A stretch of 64,000 bases of DNA, taken from contig NZ_AP018365.1 of the NCBI RefSeq assembly GCF_016756395.1, positions 1,805,501-1,869,500 on the forward strand, given 5' to 3'. The notes below the pieces were generated by a model. The model worked only from the letters and a program-made list of their open reading frames with translations, made no database searches and had not been told where the DNA came from. The stretch's first letter is position 1. Every line of letters starts with the position of its first letter. Positions 1-10,704 of this stretch are shown here, in pieces. Position numbers and translations under genes: made by a program. The stretch comes from Streptomyces sp. SN-593. Lineage in GTDB: Bacteria > Actinomycetota > Actinomycetes > Streptomycetales > Streptomycetaceae.

Positions 1-2042
1 AGCCGCCCGAGCAGCAGCCAGCGCAGTTCCTGGTCGGGGGCGCCGTCACCGCCGGGCGAGGCGTCCTTGTCGTACCAGGCGCGCAGTTCGGCCGCGTCCT
101 CGTCGCCCAGCGCCGAGACGACCAGGGCGCGGGTGGCGGTGAGCCGGTTGCCGGCGTGGCCCTCGGCGAGCAGCGCGCGGGCGGTCGCGGCGAGGCCGGC
201 GAGCGCGCCGGGCCGCGCGCGCGGGTCCAGGTAGCGGTCGGCGACGGTCACCCGGGCGAAGGTGAGCACGCCGTGCACGATCGACGGGTCGGACTCGGCC
301 GGCAGGTGCCGGGCGACCAGGTCCAGGTAGTCGGCCGGCGCCAGCCGGGCGTCGCGCACCAGGTCGCGGGCGGCGTTCCAGGCCACCGAGCGGGCCAGCG
401 GGTCGGGGATGCTGCCGAGGGCGTCGCGCAGCGCCTCCCACGAGCGGTCGTCGAACCGGACCTTGACGAAGCTGAGGTCGCCGTCGTTGAGCAGCACCAG
501 GTCGGGGCGGGCGCCGTCGAAGGTGCGGCGCTCGACCGCGGAGGTGGCCGTGATGTCCACGGTGGCGCGCTCGCGCAGCACCAGGCGCGCCGGGTCGTCG
601 GCCGCCCGGTCGTACAGCCCGACGTCGATGCGGTGCGGGCGCTCGCCGCTGTGGCCGATCTCCAGCCGCCAGCCGCCGGGCGCGGGCGAGGCGGACGGGG
701 TGAGGGTGTCCACGCCGGTGGTGCGCAGCCACGCCTGCGCCCAGGCGGGCACGTCGCGTTCGGTGGCGGCGGCCAGCGAGTCGATCAGGTCGGCGAGGCG
801 GGCGTTGCCGAAGCGGTGCCGGGCGAAGTGCGCGTCGAGTCCGGTCAGGAAGTCCTCGCGGCCCATCCACGTGACCAGTTGGCGCAGCGCGGAGCCGCCC
901 TTGGCGTAGGAGATGCCGTCGATGTTGGTCAGCGCGGAGGCGGTGTCGGGGACGTCCTCGGGCAGCGGCGCGACCGGGTGGGTGGAGGGGCGCTGGTCGC
1001 TGTCGGACCCGCGGTACTTGCGGTTGGCGCCGTAGTCGGTCCAGGCGCCGGCGAACTCGGGGTCCTCGGAGACCACCTGGTAGCCCATGTACTCGGCGAA
1101 CGACTCGTTCAGCCAGATGTCGTCCCACCAGCGCAGGGTGACCAGGTCGCCGAACCACATGTGGGCCATCTCGTGCGCGATGACCACCGCGCGGTTGCGC
1201 AGTTCGGTGGGGGTGGCGTCGGAGCGGTGGACGTACTCGTCGCGGAGCACCACCAGGCCGGGGTTCTCCATCGCGCCGAAGTTGAACTCGGGCACGAACA
1301 CCTGGTCGTAGGAGTCGAACGGGTACGGCTCGGCGAACATCTCGCGGTAGCGGTCGAAGCAGCGGAAGGTGAAGGCGAGCAGGTCGGGTGCGGCCCGGTC
1401 CAGGTGGGGGGCGAGCGAGCGGCGGGCGTGCAGGGCGAAGGGCAGCCCGGCGTGCTCGGCGCGCACCGCGTGGTACGGGCCGGCGGCGACCGCGACGACG
1501 TACGTGGGCAGCGGCGGGGTGGTGGCCATCTGCCAGCGGCCGGGCGCGGTGCGGGTGGCGACGCCGTTGCCGAGCACCGTCCAGTGCTCCGGCGCGGTGA
1601 CGGCCACGTCGAAGCGCGCCTTCAGGTCGGGCTGGTCGAAGGCGGCGAAGACCCGTCGCACGTCGGCGAGGAACATCTGGGTGTACAGGTACGTCTCGCC
1701 GTCGGCGGGGTCGGTGAAGCGGTGCATGCCCTCGCCGGTGCGCGAGTAGCCCATGTCGGCCTCGACCCGCAGCTCGTGCGGGCCCTGCGTGAGCCCGGGC
1801 AGCGGCAGCCGGTCGCCGTCGACCAGCGCGGTGTCGATCGGGACGCCGTCGAGCAGCGCGCGGTGCAGGGCGGCCGGCTCGATCTCGGCGAAGCTGTCGC
1901 AGTCCCGCAGTGCCGTGAAGCGGATGACGGTGGTCGAGCCGAAGTGTTCCTCACCCTGGGTGAGGTCGAGGTCGACCGCGTAGTGCGCCACGGCCAGGTC
2001 ACGGGCACGGGTCTCGGCTTCGGCGCGGTTGAGGGCAGGCAT
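1..2042 (-). CDS. pepN: Aminopeptidase N (M1 family zinc metallopeptidase), 3' end cut by window edge
   Basis: This cytoplasmic M1 peptidase removes N-terminal residues from peptides. The reading frame runs off the left edge, so about 680 N-terminal residues are visible and the extreme C-terminus is missing. The exopeptidase motif GAMEN lies near residue 256 and the zinc site HEMAHMWFGD near residue 291, followed by NESFAEY, which supplies the third zinc ligand. The ATG at 2042 opens MPALNRAEAETRARDL, typical of actinobacterial PepN. An in-frame ATG at 2051 would add three residues; its GGGG tract lies only 4 nt upstream, so 2042 is preferred only weakly. The gene is divergent from the metalloprotease-like gene at 2293. 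Confidence 0.93.
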   Translation of the reverse strand, partial: MPALNRAEAETRARDLAVAHYAVDLDLTQGEEHFGSTTVIRFTALRDCDSFAEIEPAALHRALLDGVPIDTALVDGDRLPLPGLTQGPHELRVEADMGYSRTGEGMHRFTDPADGETYLYTQMFLADVRRVFAAFDQPDLKARFDVAVTAPEHWTVLGNGVATRTAPGRWQMATTPPLPTYVVAVAAGPYHAVRAEHAGLPFALHARRSLAPHLDRAAPDLLAFTFRCFDRYREMFAEPYPFDSYDQVFVPEFNFGAMENPGLVVLRDEYVHRSDATPTELRNRAVVIAHEMAHMWFGDLVTLRWWDDIWLNESFAEYMGYQVVSEDPEFAGAWTDYGANRKYRGSDSDQRPSTHPVAPLPEDVPDTASALTNIDGISYAKGGSALRQLVTWMGREDFLTGLDAHFARHRFGNARLADLIDSLAAATERDVPAWAQAWLRTTGVDTLTPSASPAPGGWRLEIGHSGERPHRIDVGLYDRAADDPARLVLRERATVDITATSAVERRTFDGARPDLVLLNDGDLSFVKVRFDDRSWEALRDALGSIPDPLARSVAWNAARDLVRDARLAPADYLDLVARHLPAESDPSIVHGVLTFARVTVADRYLDPRARPGALAGLAATARALLAEGHAGNRLTATRALVVSALGDEDAAELRAWYDKDASPGGDGAPDQELRWLLLGR

Positions 2043-2109
2043 GCCCTTCATGCTGCCCCACGAAAGCCGCTGGTGGAACGCCTTCGACGATCATGGATGC
2101 GGTGGCGGT

Positions 2110-2220
2110 GCCCACACCCGGGCCGCACCCGCGCCGCACCCTGGCCGCACCTGCGCCGCACCCGGCCCGCGCCCGGCCCGCGCCCGGCGCCCGCACCCGC
2201 GCCCGTGCGCGCCGCCCGGG
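2110..2220. repeat. Degenerate tandem repeat in the divergent intergenic region
   Basis: Between pepN and the gene at 2293 lies an array of loosely repeated CGCACC(C/T)GG/CGCGCC units about 9-12 nt long. It belongs to no convincing gene. It may be simple-sequence expansion next to the promoters of the divergent genes. Confidence 0.5.
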
Positions 2221-2264
2221 CCGCTCCCGGCGCGCGGCACGGGCCGGTCGCGCCCCGCAGGGGC

Positions 2265-2270
2265 TACGCT
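2265..2270 (+). promoter_or_regulatory. Candidate -10 box TACGCT for the gene at 2293
   Basis: TACGCT fits the streptomycete TAnnnT -10 pattern. It would start a transcript about 15-20 nt before the ATG at 2293, with the GGGAGGTGG ribosome binding site (2281-2289) inside this short leader. No good -35 is visible. Confidence 0.4.
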
Positions 2271-2292
2271 CGCAGGGGCGGGGAGGTGGTTC

Positions 2293-3219
2293 ATGGGCGA
2301 GCCGACCGAAGGCGGCGGGATGGGCGCCGGAGGGCCGATCGTGCACGGTTTCCCGCACCTGGAGACCGTGCACAGCGCGCTGACCGCGCTGTACCGGCGG
2401 CTGTCGGCGGACGGGGTGGCCCGGTACGCCGCCAGCGTGCGGCCGGAGCTGGTGGACTTCCCCGACGACGAGGACCCGTACCTGGGCGCGCTGCGGGTGG
2501 CCCGGGTGATGGTGGGGCACCTGCGGCTGCCGGACGCCCGGATGGTGGTGGGCTTCCGCGACATGGCGCACGCCGGGAACGTCGAACTGGCCGCGGGCCC
2601 GGAGTACTTCGTCGAGCTGCACTCCCGGTTCCGGACCGACCGCAGGGACGTGGGCGCCGTCCTCGCCCACGAGGTGGCGCACGTCTGGCTGCACCGGCTG
2701 GGCCTGTCCTTCCCCGGCACCCGCGACAACGAGATCCTCACGGACACCGCGACGGCGTACCTCGGCGCGGGCTGGCTGCTGCTGGACGCCTACCGCCAGG
2801 AGCCGGCGATGCGCGGCGAGCGGATCACGACGGCCGCCTACAAGCTGGGATACCTCACACCCGAGGAGTTCGGGTACGTCCTGGCGAAGCGCGCGACGGC
2901 GCTGGGCGACGACATCGAGCCGTGGCTGCGCAGCCCGCAGGCCGCCGACGCCTACCGGGCGGGGCTGGACCGGGCCCGCCAGGACCTGCGCCGGCCGCCG
3001 CTGGACGCCGCGCCGTGGGCGGCCCGCCGCCTGTACGCGCGGCACCGCCGGGCCGGCGCCGCCCCGGACCCGGCCGGCTACGCGTTCACCGGCTCCCCGA
3101 CCGACCTGCGGGTCTCCTTCCCCTGCCCGACCTGCTTCCAGCGCATCCGCCTGCCCTGCAAAGGACGTCTGCGCGCCCGGTGCACCCTGTGCGGGACGGA
3201 ACTGGAGTGCGACACGTAG
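2293..3219 (+). CDS. Unrecognised HExxH metalloprotease-like protein with C-terminal zinc ribbon
   Basis: A 308-aa protein without a signal peptide or membrane segment. The ATG at 2293 was chosen because GGGAGGTGG sits about 6 nt upstream; longer starts would read through a low-complexity GC tract. Near residue 122 is AVLAHEVAHVWLH, a gluzin-type HExxH zinc site, followed about 20 residues on by NEILTDTATAYLG, whose Glu or Asp could be the third ligand. The C-terminal 35 residues hold two CxxC pairs (CPTC and CTLC), a typical zinc ribbon. A peptidase-like fold is an inference from the motif; the substrate is unknown. It is transcribed towards gltD. Confidence 0.75.
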   Translation: MGEPTEGGGMGAGGPIVHGFPHLETVHSALTALYRRLSADGVARYAASVRPELVDFPDDEDPYLGALRVARVMVGHLRLPDARMVVGFRDMAHAGNVELAAGPEYFVELHSRFRTDRRDVGAVLAHEVAHVWLHRLGLSFPGTRDNEILTDTATAYLGAGWLLLDAYRQEPAMRGERITTAAYKLGYLTPEEFGYVLAKRATALGDDIEPWLRSPQAADAYRAGLDRARQDLRRPPLDAAPWAARRLYARHRRAGAAPDPAGYAFTGSPTDLRVSFPCPTCFQRIRLPCKGRLRARCTLCGTELECDT

Positions 3220-3381
3220 GGGGAAGGCGCCGCGTGGCGGCCAGGGACGCGGTGTGCGGGGCGGGGGCGCGGTGTGCGGGAGGAGGGCGACGCCGGTCCC
3301 GGTCGGCCGCGCACCCGGCCGGTCCCCGGGCGGCCATGCGCCCGGACAGCGCCCCCGTACGGCGTCCCGGCCCGGAAAAGG

Positions 3382-3423
3382 CGCAACGCCCGCCTCCTTG
3401 GTCGGGGAACGGCGAGCGTTGCG
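3382..3423 (-). terminator. Inverted repeat, candidate terminator for gltBD
   Basis: Arms 3382-3394 and 3411-3423 match at 12 of 13 positions, with a 16-nt loop. The repeat lies about 75 nt beyond the gltD stop and also downstream of the convergent gene ending at 3219, so it could serve both. No T-tract follows, which is common in streptomycetes. Confidence 0.45.
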
Positions 3424-3496
3424 GGTGTTGCTGCGTACCGCACCCCTTTGTGCGGGACATCTCGGGGCCGGGCGGGGCCCGGCGCGGGGTGGCCGG

Positions 3497-4960
3497 TCAG
3501 ACGGTGAGCGGCCGGTCGGTCGGGCGGATCGGCGCGGGCAGCGCCGAGGGCACCCCGGTGAGGTAGGCGTCCACGGCCTTCGCCGCCGAGCGCCCCTCCG
3601 CGATGGCCCAGACGATCAGCGACTGGCCGCGGCCGGCGTCGCCGGCGACGAAGACGCCGTCGACGTTGGTCGCGTAGGAGCCGTCCCGCGCGATGTTGCC
3701 GCGCGCGTCCAGCTCCAGGCCGACCTGCTCGATCAGGCCGTTCTTCTGGTCGGTGCCGGTGAAGCCCATCGCGAGGGTGACCAGGTCGGCCGGGATGACC
3801 CGCTCGGTGCCCTCCTGCGGCACGAACTTCCCGTCCTGGAAGACCACCTCGACCAGGTGCAGCTCGCGCACGTGGCCGTCGGCGTCGCCGGTGAACCGCA
3901 CGGTGTTGACCGCGTAGACCCGCTCGCCGCCCTCCTCGTGCGCGGAGGTGACCTTGTAGACCATCGGCATCGTCGGCCAGGGCTGGTGCGAGGGCCGCTC
4001 GTCGGACGGCCGCGGCATGATCTCGAGCTGGGTGACCGACAGCGCGCCCTGACGGTGGGCGGTGCCGACGCAGTCCGCGCCGGTGTCGCCGCCGCCGATG
4101 ACCACGACGTGCTTGCCCTCCGCGGTGATCGGCGGGGCGACGAAGTCGCCCTCCTGCACCTTGTTGGACAGCGGCAGGTACTCCATCGCCTGGTACACGC
4201 CGGTCAGTTCGCGGCCCTCGACCGGCAGGTCGCGCCACTGGGTGGCGCCGGCCGCGATGACCACCGCGTCGTAGCGCCGGACCAGCTTCGCGGCGTCGAG
4301 GTCGGTGCCGATCTGCACGCCGGTGCGGAACTTGGTGCCCTCCGCCCGCATCTGCTCGATGCGGCGGTTGATGTGCCGCTTCTCCATCTTGAACTCGGGG
4401 ATGCCGTACCGCAGCAGGCCGCCGATCCGGTCGGCCCGCTCGTAGACCGCGACGGTGTGGCCGGCCCGGGTGAGCTGCTGGGCGGCGGCCAGTCCCGCGG
4501 GGCCCGAGCCGATCACGGCGACGGTCTTGCCGGACAGGCGCTCCGGGGGCTGCGGCGTGACGTCGCCGTTGTCCCACGCCTTGTCGATGATGCTGACCTC
4601 GACGTTCTTGATCGTCACCGGCGGCTGGTTGATGCCGAGGACGCAGGCGGACTCGCACGGCGCCGGGCACAGCCGCCCGGTGAACTCCGGGAAGTTGTTG
4701 GTGGCGTGCAGCCGCTCGGACGCGGCGGTCCAGTCCTCGCGGTAGGCGTAGTCGTTCCACTCCGGGATCAGGTTCCCGAGCGGACAGCCCTGGTGGCAGA
4801 ACGGGATGCCGCAGTCCATGCAGCGGCCGGCCTGCTTGCTGACGATCGGCAGCAGCCCGCCGGGGACGTAGACCTCTTTCCAGTCCTGGCGGCGCTCCTC
4901 GACCGAGCGGGTCGGGTTGTTCTCACGCGGGGTGGTGAGGAAGCCCTTGGGGTCAGCCAT
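3497..4960 (-). CDS. gltD: Glutamate synthase small (beta) subunit
   Basis: 487 aa, the normal length for GltD. The subunit oxidises NADPH through FAD and passes electrons by iron-sulfur clusters to GltB, which makes two glutamates from glutamine and 2-oxoglutarate. The N-terminus has the two cysteine groups for [4Fe-4S] clusters ([17 protein letters not shown] and CPAPCESAC). A first dinucleotide fold is marked by [11 protein letters not shown] and a second by [11 protein letters not shown]. The FAD-closing segment [17 protein letters not shown] is near the C-terminus. The ATG overlaps the 3' end of gltB by 8 nt and is preceded by GGAGG, so the two genes are translationally coupled. Confidence 0.97.
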   Translation of the reverse strand: MADPKGFLTTPRENNPTRSVEERRQDWKEVYVPGGLLPIVSKQAGRCMDCGIPFCHQGCPLGNLIPEWNDYAYREDWTAASERLHATNNFPEFTGRLCPAPCESACVLGINQPPVTIKNVEVSIIDKAWDNGDVTPQPPERLSGKTVAVIGSGPAGLAAAQQLTRAGHTVAVYERADRIGGLLRYGIPEFKMEKRHINRRIEQMRAEGTKFRTGVQIGTDLDAAKLVRRYDAVVIAAGATQWRDLPVEGRELTGVYQAMEYLPLSNKVQEGDFVAPPITAEGKHVVVIGGGDTGADCVGTAHRQGALSVTQLEIMPRPSDERPSHQPWPTMPMVYKVTSAHEEGGERVYAVNTVRFTGDADGHVRELHLVEVVFQDGKFVPQEGTERVIPADLVTLAMGFTGTDQKNGLIEQVGLELDARGNIARDGSYATNVDGVFVAGDAGRGQSLIVWAIAEGRSAAKAVDAYLTGVPSALPAPIRPTDRPLTV

Positions 4961-7900
4961 TTGCCGCCTCCATCATCTTCGCGGTGGTCTCGGACTCCGA
5001 GAGTCCGGCCTGCTCGGCGGCGTTCTTGGCGGCGAGCACTGCCTTGTAGTCCCTCGGCATGACCTTGCCGAAGCGGGTGAGGGCGCCGCCCCAGTCGGCG
5101 AGCAGCCGCTCGGCGACGGTGGAGCCGGTCTCCTCGAAGTGGCGGCGCACCACGTCGTGCAGCCACGTGATGTCGTCGGCGGTGAGCTGCTCGACCTCGA
5201 CCATCCCGGGGTTGACGCGGTCCGGGTCGAGGTCCAGCAGGTAGGCGATGCCGCCGGACATGCCGGCCGCGAAGTTCCGCCCGGTGGCCCCGAGCACCAC
5301 CGCGCGGCCGCCGGTCATGTACTCGCAGCCGTGGTCGCCCACGCCCTCGGCCACCACGGTCGCGCCGGAGTTGCGCACGCAGAACCGCTCGCCGGTGCGG
5401 CCGCGCAGGAACAGCTCGCCGCCGGTGGCGCCGTAGGCGATGGTGTTGCCCGCGATGGTGGACTCCTCCGCGAGGTGGTCCGCGCCGCGGTCCGGGCGGA
5501 CGATCACGCGGCCGCCGGACAGGCCCTTGCCGACGTAGTCGTTGGCGTCGCCCTCCAGCCGCAGCGTGATGCCCCGCGGCAGGAACGCGCCGAAGGACTG
5601 GCCGGCGGACCCGGTGAACGTAATGTCCACGGTGTCCTCGGGCAGGCCGGCGCCGCCGTACTTCTTCGTCACCTCGTGGCCGAGCATGGTGCCCACCGTG
5701 CGGTTGACGTTGAGGATCGGCACCTGCGCGCGGACCGGCGCGCCGGACTCCAGCGCGTCGGCGGCCAGCCGGATCAGCTCGTTGTCGAGCGCGCGCTCCA
5801 GCCCGTGGTCCTGGCCGGTGGTGCGGTGCAGCGCGGCGCCCTCGGGCAGCTCGGGCACGTACAGCAGCGGGGCCAGGTCCAGGCCCTGCGCCTTCCAGTG
5901 GTCCACCGCGCGGCCGGAGTCGATCAGCTCGGCGTGGCCGACGGCCTCCTCGATGCTGCGGAAGCCCAGCTCGGCGAGGATCTCCCGGACCTCCTCCGCG
6001 ATGAACTCGAAGAAGTTCACCACGAACTCGGGCTTGCCGGAGAACCGGTCGCGCAGCACCGGGTTCTGGGTGGCGACGCCGACCGGGCAGGTGTCCAGGT
6101 GGCAGACCCGCATCATGACGCAGCCGGAGACGACCAGCGGCGCGGTGGCGAAGCCGAACTCCTCGGCACCGAGCAGCGCGGCGATCACCACGTCCCGGCC
6201 GGTCTTGAGCTGGCCGTCGGTCTGCACCACGATCCGGTCCCGCAGCCCGTTGAGCAGCAGCGTCTGCTGGGTCTCGGCCAGGCCGAGCTCCCAGGGGCCG
6301 CCCGCGTGCTTCAGCGAGGTGAGCGGGGAGGCGCCGGTGCCGCCGTCGTGGCCGGAGATCAGCACCACGTCGGCGTGCGCCTTGGACACGCCCGCCGCGA
6401 CGGTGCCGACGCCGACCTCGGAGACCAGCTTGACGTGCACCCGGGCCCGGGGGTTGGCGTTCTTCAGGTCGTGGATGAGCTGGGCGAGGTCCTCGATGGA
6501 GTAGATGTCGTGGTGCGGCGGCGGGGAGATCAGGCCGACGCCCGCGGTGGAGTGCCGGGTGCCGGCGATCCACGGGTAGACCTTGTGGCCGGGAAGCTGG
6601 CCGCCCTCGCCGGGCTTGGCGCCCTGGGCCATCTTGATCTGGATGTCGTCGGCGTTGACCAGGTACTCGGAGGTGACGCCGAACCGGCCGGAGGCGACCT
6701 GCTTGATCGCGCTGCGCCGGGCCGGGTCGTACAGCCGCTCCGGGTCCTCGCCGCCCTCGCCGGTGTTGGACTTGCCGCCGAGCTGGTTCATCGCGATGGC
6801 CAGCGTCTCGTGCGCCTCGCGGGAGATCGAGCCGTACGACATGGCGCCGGTGGAGAACCGCTTGACGATCTCGGCGACCGGCTCGACCTCGTCGATCGGG
6901 ACGGCCGGGCGGTCCTGCTTGAGGCCGAACAGGCCGCGCAGCGTCATCAGCCGCTCGGACTGCTCGTTCACCCGCGAGGTGTACTGCTTGAAGATGTCGT
7001 AGCGCCGGGTGCGGGTGGCGTGCTGGAGCCGGAAGACGGTGTCGGGGTCGAACAGGTGCGGCTCGCCCTCGCGGCGCCACTGGTACTCGCCGCCGATCTC
7101 CAGCCGGCGGTGCGCGGCGGGGATGCCGGAGACCGGGTACGCCTTGGCGTGCCGGGCGGCGACCTCCCGCGCGACGACGTCGATGCCCGCCCCGCCGATC
7201 TTGGTGTCGGTGAGGTGGAAGTAGGTGTCGACGAACTCCGCGTCCAGGCCGACCGCCTCGAAGACCTGCGCGCCGCGGTAGGAGGCGACGGTGGAGATGC
7301 CCATCTTGGACATCACCTTCAGCACGCCCTTGCCGAGCGCCTTGATCAGGTTGCGCATGGCGGTCCCGGCGTCGACGCCGGGCAGGAAGGTGCCGGCCCG
7401 GACCAGGTCCTCGACGGACTCCATGGCCAGGTACGGGTTGACGGCCGCGGCGCCGTAGCCGATCAGCAGCGCGACGTGGTGCACCTCGCGCACGTCGCCG
7501 GCCTCGACGATCAGGCCGACCTGGGTGCGCTGCTTGGTGCGGATCAGGTGGTGGTGCACCGCGGAGGTGAGCAGCAGCGACGGGATCGGCGCGTGCTCGG
7601 CGTCGGAGTGCCGGTCGGAGAGCACGATCAGGCGGGCGCCGTCCTCTATGGCGGCGTCGGCCTCGGCGCAGATCTCCGCCAGGCGCGCGGCGAGCGCGTC
7701 GCCGCCGCCGGCCACCCGGTACAGGCCGGAGAGCGTGGCGCCCTTCAGGCCGGGCAGGTCGCCGTCGGCGTTGACGTGGATCAGCTTCGCCAGTTCGTCG
7801 TTGTCGATCACCGGGAACGGCAGGGTGATGTTGCGACAGGACGCGGGGCTGGGCTCCAGCAGGTTCCCGGACGGGCCGATGGTGGAGATCAGCGAGGTGA

Positions 7901-9515
7901 CGAGTTCCTCGCGGATGGCGTCCAGCGGCGGGTTGGTGACCTGCGCGAAGAGCTGGGTGAAGTAGTCGAAGAGCAGCCGCGGGCGGTCGGACAGGGCGGC
8001 GATCGGCGAGTCGGTGCCCATCGAGCCGATCGGCTCGGCGCCGGTGCGCGCCATCGGCGCGAGCAGGACCCGCAGCTCCTCCTCGGTGTAGCCGAAGGTC
8101 TGCTGGCGGCGGGTGACCGAGGCGTGGGTGTGCACGATGTGCTCGCGCTCGGGCAGGTCGGCGAGGTTGATCAGCCCGGCGTCCAGCCAGTCCGCGTACG
8201 GGTTCTGGGCGGCCATCTCGGCCTTGATCTCGTCGTCCTCGACGATGCGGTGCGAGGCGGTGTCGACCAGGAACATCCGGCCCGGCTGGAGCCGGCCCTT
8301 GCGGACGACCCGCTCGGGGGCGATGTCGTGCAGCACGCCGGACTCGGAGGCGAGCACCACCAGGCCGTCGTCGGTCACCCAGTAGCGGCCCGGGCGCAGC
8401 CCGTTGCGGTCCAGGACCGCGCCGGCGACGGTGCCGTCGGTGAAGGTGACGCAGGCCGGGCCGTCCCAGGGCTCCATCAGCGTGGAGTGGTAGCGGTAGA
8501 AGGCGCGGCGGGCCGGGTCCATCGAGGTGTGGTTCTCCCACGCCTCGGGGATCATCATCAGCACGCTGTGCGGCAGCGAGCGGCCGCCGAGGTGCAGCAG
8601 CTCCAGCACCTCGTCGAAGGACGCGGTGTCGGACGCGCCGGGGGTGCAGATCGGGAAGATCCGCTCCAGGTCGGTGTGGCCGCCGGCGCCCGCGAACAGC
8701 TCGCTGGCAAGCTGCGACTCCCGTGCCCGCATCCAGTTGCGGTTGCCCTTGACGGTGTTGATCTCGCCGTTGTGCGCCACGAACCGGTACGGGTGGGCGA
8801 GCGGCCAGCTCGGGAAGGTGTTGGTGGAGAAGCGCGAGTGGACCAGCGCGATGGCGGTCGCGAAGCGCTCGTCGGACAGGTCCGGGAAGAACGGTTCGAG
8901 CTGGCCGGTGGTGAGCATGCCCTTGTAGACGATGGTCCGGGCGGACAGCGACGGGAAGTACACGTCGGCCTCGCGCTCGGCGCGCTTGCGCAGCACGAAC
9001 GCCGGCCGGTCCAGGTCGATGCCCGCGCGGCCGGCGGCCTGGTCGGCGACGAAGAGCTGCGCGAAGTACGGCATGGTGGAGCGGGCGGTCGTCCCGAGCA
9101 GGTCGGGGTCGATCGGCGTCTCGCGCCAGCCCAGGACGGTCAGCCCCTCCTCGGCGGCGATCCGCTCGATGGCGTCGACGGCCTTGGTGCGGTCGTCGTG
9201 CTCGTGCGGGAGGAAGGCGAGGCCGACCGCGTAGCGGCCGGCGGCGGGCAGCTCGAAGTCGACGGCCGTGCGGAGGAACGCGTCCGGGATCTGCAGCAGG
9301 ATGCCGGCGCCGTCGCCGGTGTCCGGCTCGGCACCGGTGGCGCCGCGGTGTTCCAGGTTGCGCAGGACGGTGAGGGCCTGCTGGACGAGCTGGTGGCTCG
9401 CCTCGCCGCTGAGCGTGGCGACAAAGCCGACGCCACAGGCGTCGTGCTCGTGGCGGGGGTCGTACATCCCCTGCGGGGCGGGGCGCCCGTCCATGAACGC
9501 GGAACGCGAACGCAT
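4953..9515 (-). CDS. gltB: Glutamate synthase large (alpha) subunit
   Basis: 1520 aa from the ATG at 9515, chosen because GGGAG lies 6 nt upstream; the open frame extends 19 codons further to 9572 without a ribosome site. The class II glutaminase domain begins at Cys27 in HDACGVGF, which becomes the N-terminal nucleophile after propeptide removal. A central domain and an FMN/2-oxoglutarate barrel follow; its 3Fe-4S cysteines are in [15 protein letters not shown]. The C-terminal beta-helix domain is complete (GXGXG-type repeats around [11 protein letters not shown]). It is cotranscribed with gltD. A nested inverted repeat (9611-9657) lies about 100 nt upstream and may control the pair. Confidence 0.97.
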   Translation of the reverse strand: MRSRSAFMDGRPAPQGMYDPRHEHDACGVGFVATLSGEASHQLVQQALTVLRNLEHRGATGAEPDTGDGAGILLQIPDAFLRTAVDFELPAAGRYAVGLAFLPHEHDDRTKAVDAIERIAAEEGLTVLGWRETPIDPDLLGTTARSTMPYFAQLFVADQAAGRAGIDLDRPAFVLRKRAEREADVYFPSLSARTIVYKGMLTTGQLEPFFPDLSDERFATAIALVHSRFSTNTFPSWPLAHPYRFVAHNGEINTVKGNRNWMRARESQLASELFAGAGGHTDLERIFPICTPGASDTASFDEVLELLHLGGRSLPHSVLMMIPEAWENHTSMDPARRAFYRYHSTLMEPWDGPACVTFTDGTVAGAVLDRNGLRPGRYWVTDDGLVVLASESGVLHDIAPERVVRKGRLQPGRMFLVDTASHRIVEDDEIKAEMAAQNPYADWLDAGLINLADLPEREHIVHTHASVTRRQQTFGYTEEELRVLLAPMARTGAEPIGSMGTDSPIAALSDRPRLLFDYFTQLFAQVTNPPLDAIREELVTSLISTIGPSGNLLEPSPASCRNITLPFPVIDNDELAKLIHVNADGDLPGLKGATLSGLYRVAGGGDALAARLAEICAEADAAIEDGARLIVLSDRHSDAEHAPIPSLLLTSAVHHHLIRTKQRTQVGLIVEAGDVREVHHVALLIGYGAAAVNPYLAMESVEDLVRAGTFLPGVDAGTAMRNLIKALGKGVLKVMSKMGISTVASYRGAQVFEAVGLDAEFVDTYFHLTDTKIGGAGIDVVAREVAARHAKAYPVSGIPAAHRRLEIGGEYQWRREGEPHLFDPDTVFRLQHATRTRRYDIFKQYTSRVNEQSERLMTLRGLFGLKQDRPAVPIDEVEPVAEIVKRFSTGAMSYGSISREAHETLAIAMNQLGGKSNTGEGGEDPERLYDPARRSAIKQVASGRFGVTSEYLVNADDIQIKMAQGAKPGEGGQLPGHKVYPWIAGTRHSTAGVGLISPPPHHDIYSIEDLAQLIHDLKNANPRARVHVKLVSEVGVGTVAAGVSKAHADVVLISGHDGGTGASPLTSLKHAGGPWELGLAETQQTLLLNGLRDRIVVQTDGQLKTGRDVVIAALLGAEEFGFATAPLVVSGCVMMRVCHLDTCPVGVATQNPVLRDRFSGKPEFVVNFFEFIAEEVREILAELGFRSIEEAVGHAELIDSGRAVDHWKAQGLDLAPLLYVPELPEGAALHRTTGQDHGLERALDNELIRLAADALESGAPVRAQVPILNVNRTVGTMLGHEVTKKYGGAGLPEDTVDITFTGSAGQSFGAFLPRGITLRLEGDANDYVGKGLSGGRVIVRPDRGADHLAEESTIAGNTIAYGATGGELFLRGRTGERFCVRNSGATVVAEGVGDHGCEYMTGGRAVVLGATGRNFAAGMSGGIAYLLDLDPDRVNPGMVEVEQLTADDITWLHDVVRRHFEETGSTVAERLLADWGGALTRFGKVMPRDYKAVLAAKNAAEQAGLSESETTAKMMEAANG

Positions 9516-9610
9516 GGCTCTCCCGTCGTCGTCATGTGGCTGGTTTGCATCGCCCGTCATGGGCATGCGCAACAGGGACGACGTTGGCCCTCTGCGATTT
9601 CGTGCAGGTT

Positions 9611-9657
9611 ACATGATGGACGAATGTTCGAGAAGTGGATACTCGATTCCATCATGT
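9611..9657. promoter_or_regulatory. Nested inverted repeat upstream of gltB
   Basis: Outer arms ACATGATGGA (9611-9620) and TCCATCATGT (9648-9657) are perfectly complementary. Inside them, TCGAG (9628-9632) and CTCGA (9642-9646) form a second pair. The element is relatively AT-rich and lies 96-142 nt before the gltB start. It could be a regulator binding site or, if transcribed, a 5' leader hairpin. No known riboswitch consensus is recognised. Apart from this element, nothing convincing is seen between 9516 and 9915. Confidence 0.6.
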
Positions 9658-9915
9658 GGACATACGGGGTGGGGTCGTGCGGGGTGGAACGACTACTTCA
9701 GGCCAGCGTCGTGCCGCGGGGGGTTCACGGACGATCCGGGCGCCGCGTGCGGGGGTGCCCGCGCGCGACTCGCCGAGCCCTTCGGGAAGGCTCCGCCGGT
9801 TGCGTTACCGAGTGATGCCCCGTGCGGCCGGCGCTGAAACGAAGAGGAAACAGAACCTTCTGCGGAACCGTCGGCGCGGTTCCCCTTTCGATGGTAAGGC
9901 CGCCCGTCAAGGGGC

Positions 9916-9943
9916 GGTCGGGCCCGACCGGCCGGGCCCGACC
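9916..9943 (-). terminator. GC-rich hairpin after the VIT-family gene
   Basis: Perfect 11-bp arms GGTCGGGCCCG (9916-9926) and CGGGCCCGACC (9933-9943) flank a 6-nt loop, starting 24 nt beyond the stop of the gene ending at 9967. This is a good position and shape for an actinobacterial intrinsic terminator without a U-tract. Confidence 0.65.
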
Positions 9944-9966
9944 CGGGGGCGCCGCCCCGCGGGCGG

Positions 9967-10704
9967 TCAGCCCACCGCGGAGCCGATCAGGGCGCCCAGC
10001 CCGAAGGTGACGCCGCCGGCGGCCGCACCCAGCGTGAGCTGGCGCAACCCGCCGTACCACCAGGAGCGCGCGGTCACCCCGGCCACCGCGGCGCCGCAGC
10101 CGAAGAGCCCGGCCATCACCAGCGCCACCGCCGGCCACAGCGCGGTGGCGCCCAGCAGGTAGGGCAGCACCGGCAGCAGCGCGCCCAGTGCGAAGCACAC
10201 GAACGAGGAGGCGGCCGCGACCAGCGGCGACGGCAGGTCGCCGGGGTCGACGCCCAGTTCCTCGCGGGCGTGGACCTCCAGGGCCCGCTCCGGGTCGGCG
10301 GAGAGCTGCCGGGCCACCTCGTGGGCGAGCCCGGGCTCCACCCCGCGCGCCACGTAGAGCGACGCCAGCTCACGCAGCTCGGCCTCGGGGTGGCGGTCCA
10401 GCTCGGCACGTTCGACCGCGAGCTCGGCCCGGACCAGGTCGCGCTGCGAGGCGACCGAGGTGTACTCGCCGGCCGCCATCGAGAAGGCGCCGGCCGCCAG
10501 CCCCGCCAGACCGGTCACCGCCACGGTCCGCGCGCCGACGTCACCGCCGGCCACCCCGGTCATCAGCGCGAAGTTCGACACCAGGCCGTCCATCGCGCCG
10601 AACACCGCCGGGCGCAGCCACCCGCCGTTGACATCGCGGTGCGTGTGCTCGGGCGCGGGGTACGGAGCCGCCGCACCGGTCGGCTCCACGGTGGCCGTCG
10701 TCAT
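9967..10704 (-). CDS. VIT1/CCC1-family transporter (iron/manganese)
   Basis: 245 aa. The sequence HRDVNGGWLRPAVFGAMDGLVSNFALMTG near residue 22 is the family's first transmembrane segment, with the conserved acidic residue of the metal path (given here by its landmarks WLRPAVFGAMDG and VSNF). The second segment carries GAFSMAAGEYTSV. A charged cytoplasmic domain with conserved Glu residues (EHAREELGVD-type) follows, then three C-terminal membrane segments. Members move Fe2+ or Mn2+ across membranes; in bacteria the direction is poorly defined. The ATG at 10704 has GGAGGGG upstream. It lies on the same strand as lgt, 179 nt after it. Confidence 0.85.
   Translation of the reverse strand: MTTATVEPTGAAAPYPAPEHTHRDVNGGWLRPAVFGAMDGLVSNFALMTGVAGGDVGARTVAVTGLAGLAAGAFSMAAGEYTSVASQRDLVRAELAVERAELDRHPEAELRELASLYVARGVEPGLAHEVARQLSADPERALEVHAREELGVDPGDLPSPLVAAASSFVCFALGALLPVLPYLLGATALWPAVALVMAGLFGCGAAVAGVTARSWWYGGLRQLTLGAAAGGVTFGLGALIGSAVG

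Noticed and set aside
156-3566. A 1136-codon plus-strand frame spanning pepN and the gene at 2293.
   Set aside because: It crosses two genes in the wrong frames and changes composition at their borders, as a shadow would.
4917-9815. A 1632-codon open frame on the plus strand opposite gltB and gltD.
   Set aside because: It is the antisense shadow of two well-recognised genes; high GC removes stop codons and the product (Val/Leu/Gly/Arg/His-rich) shows no domain.
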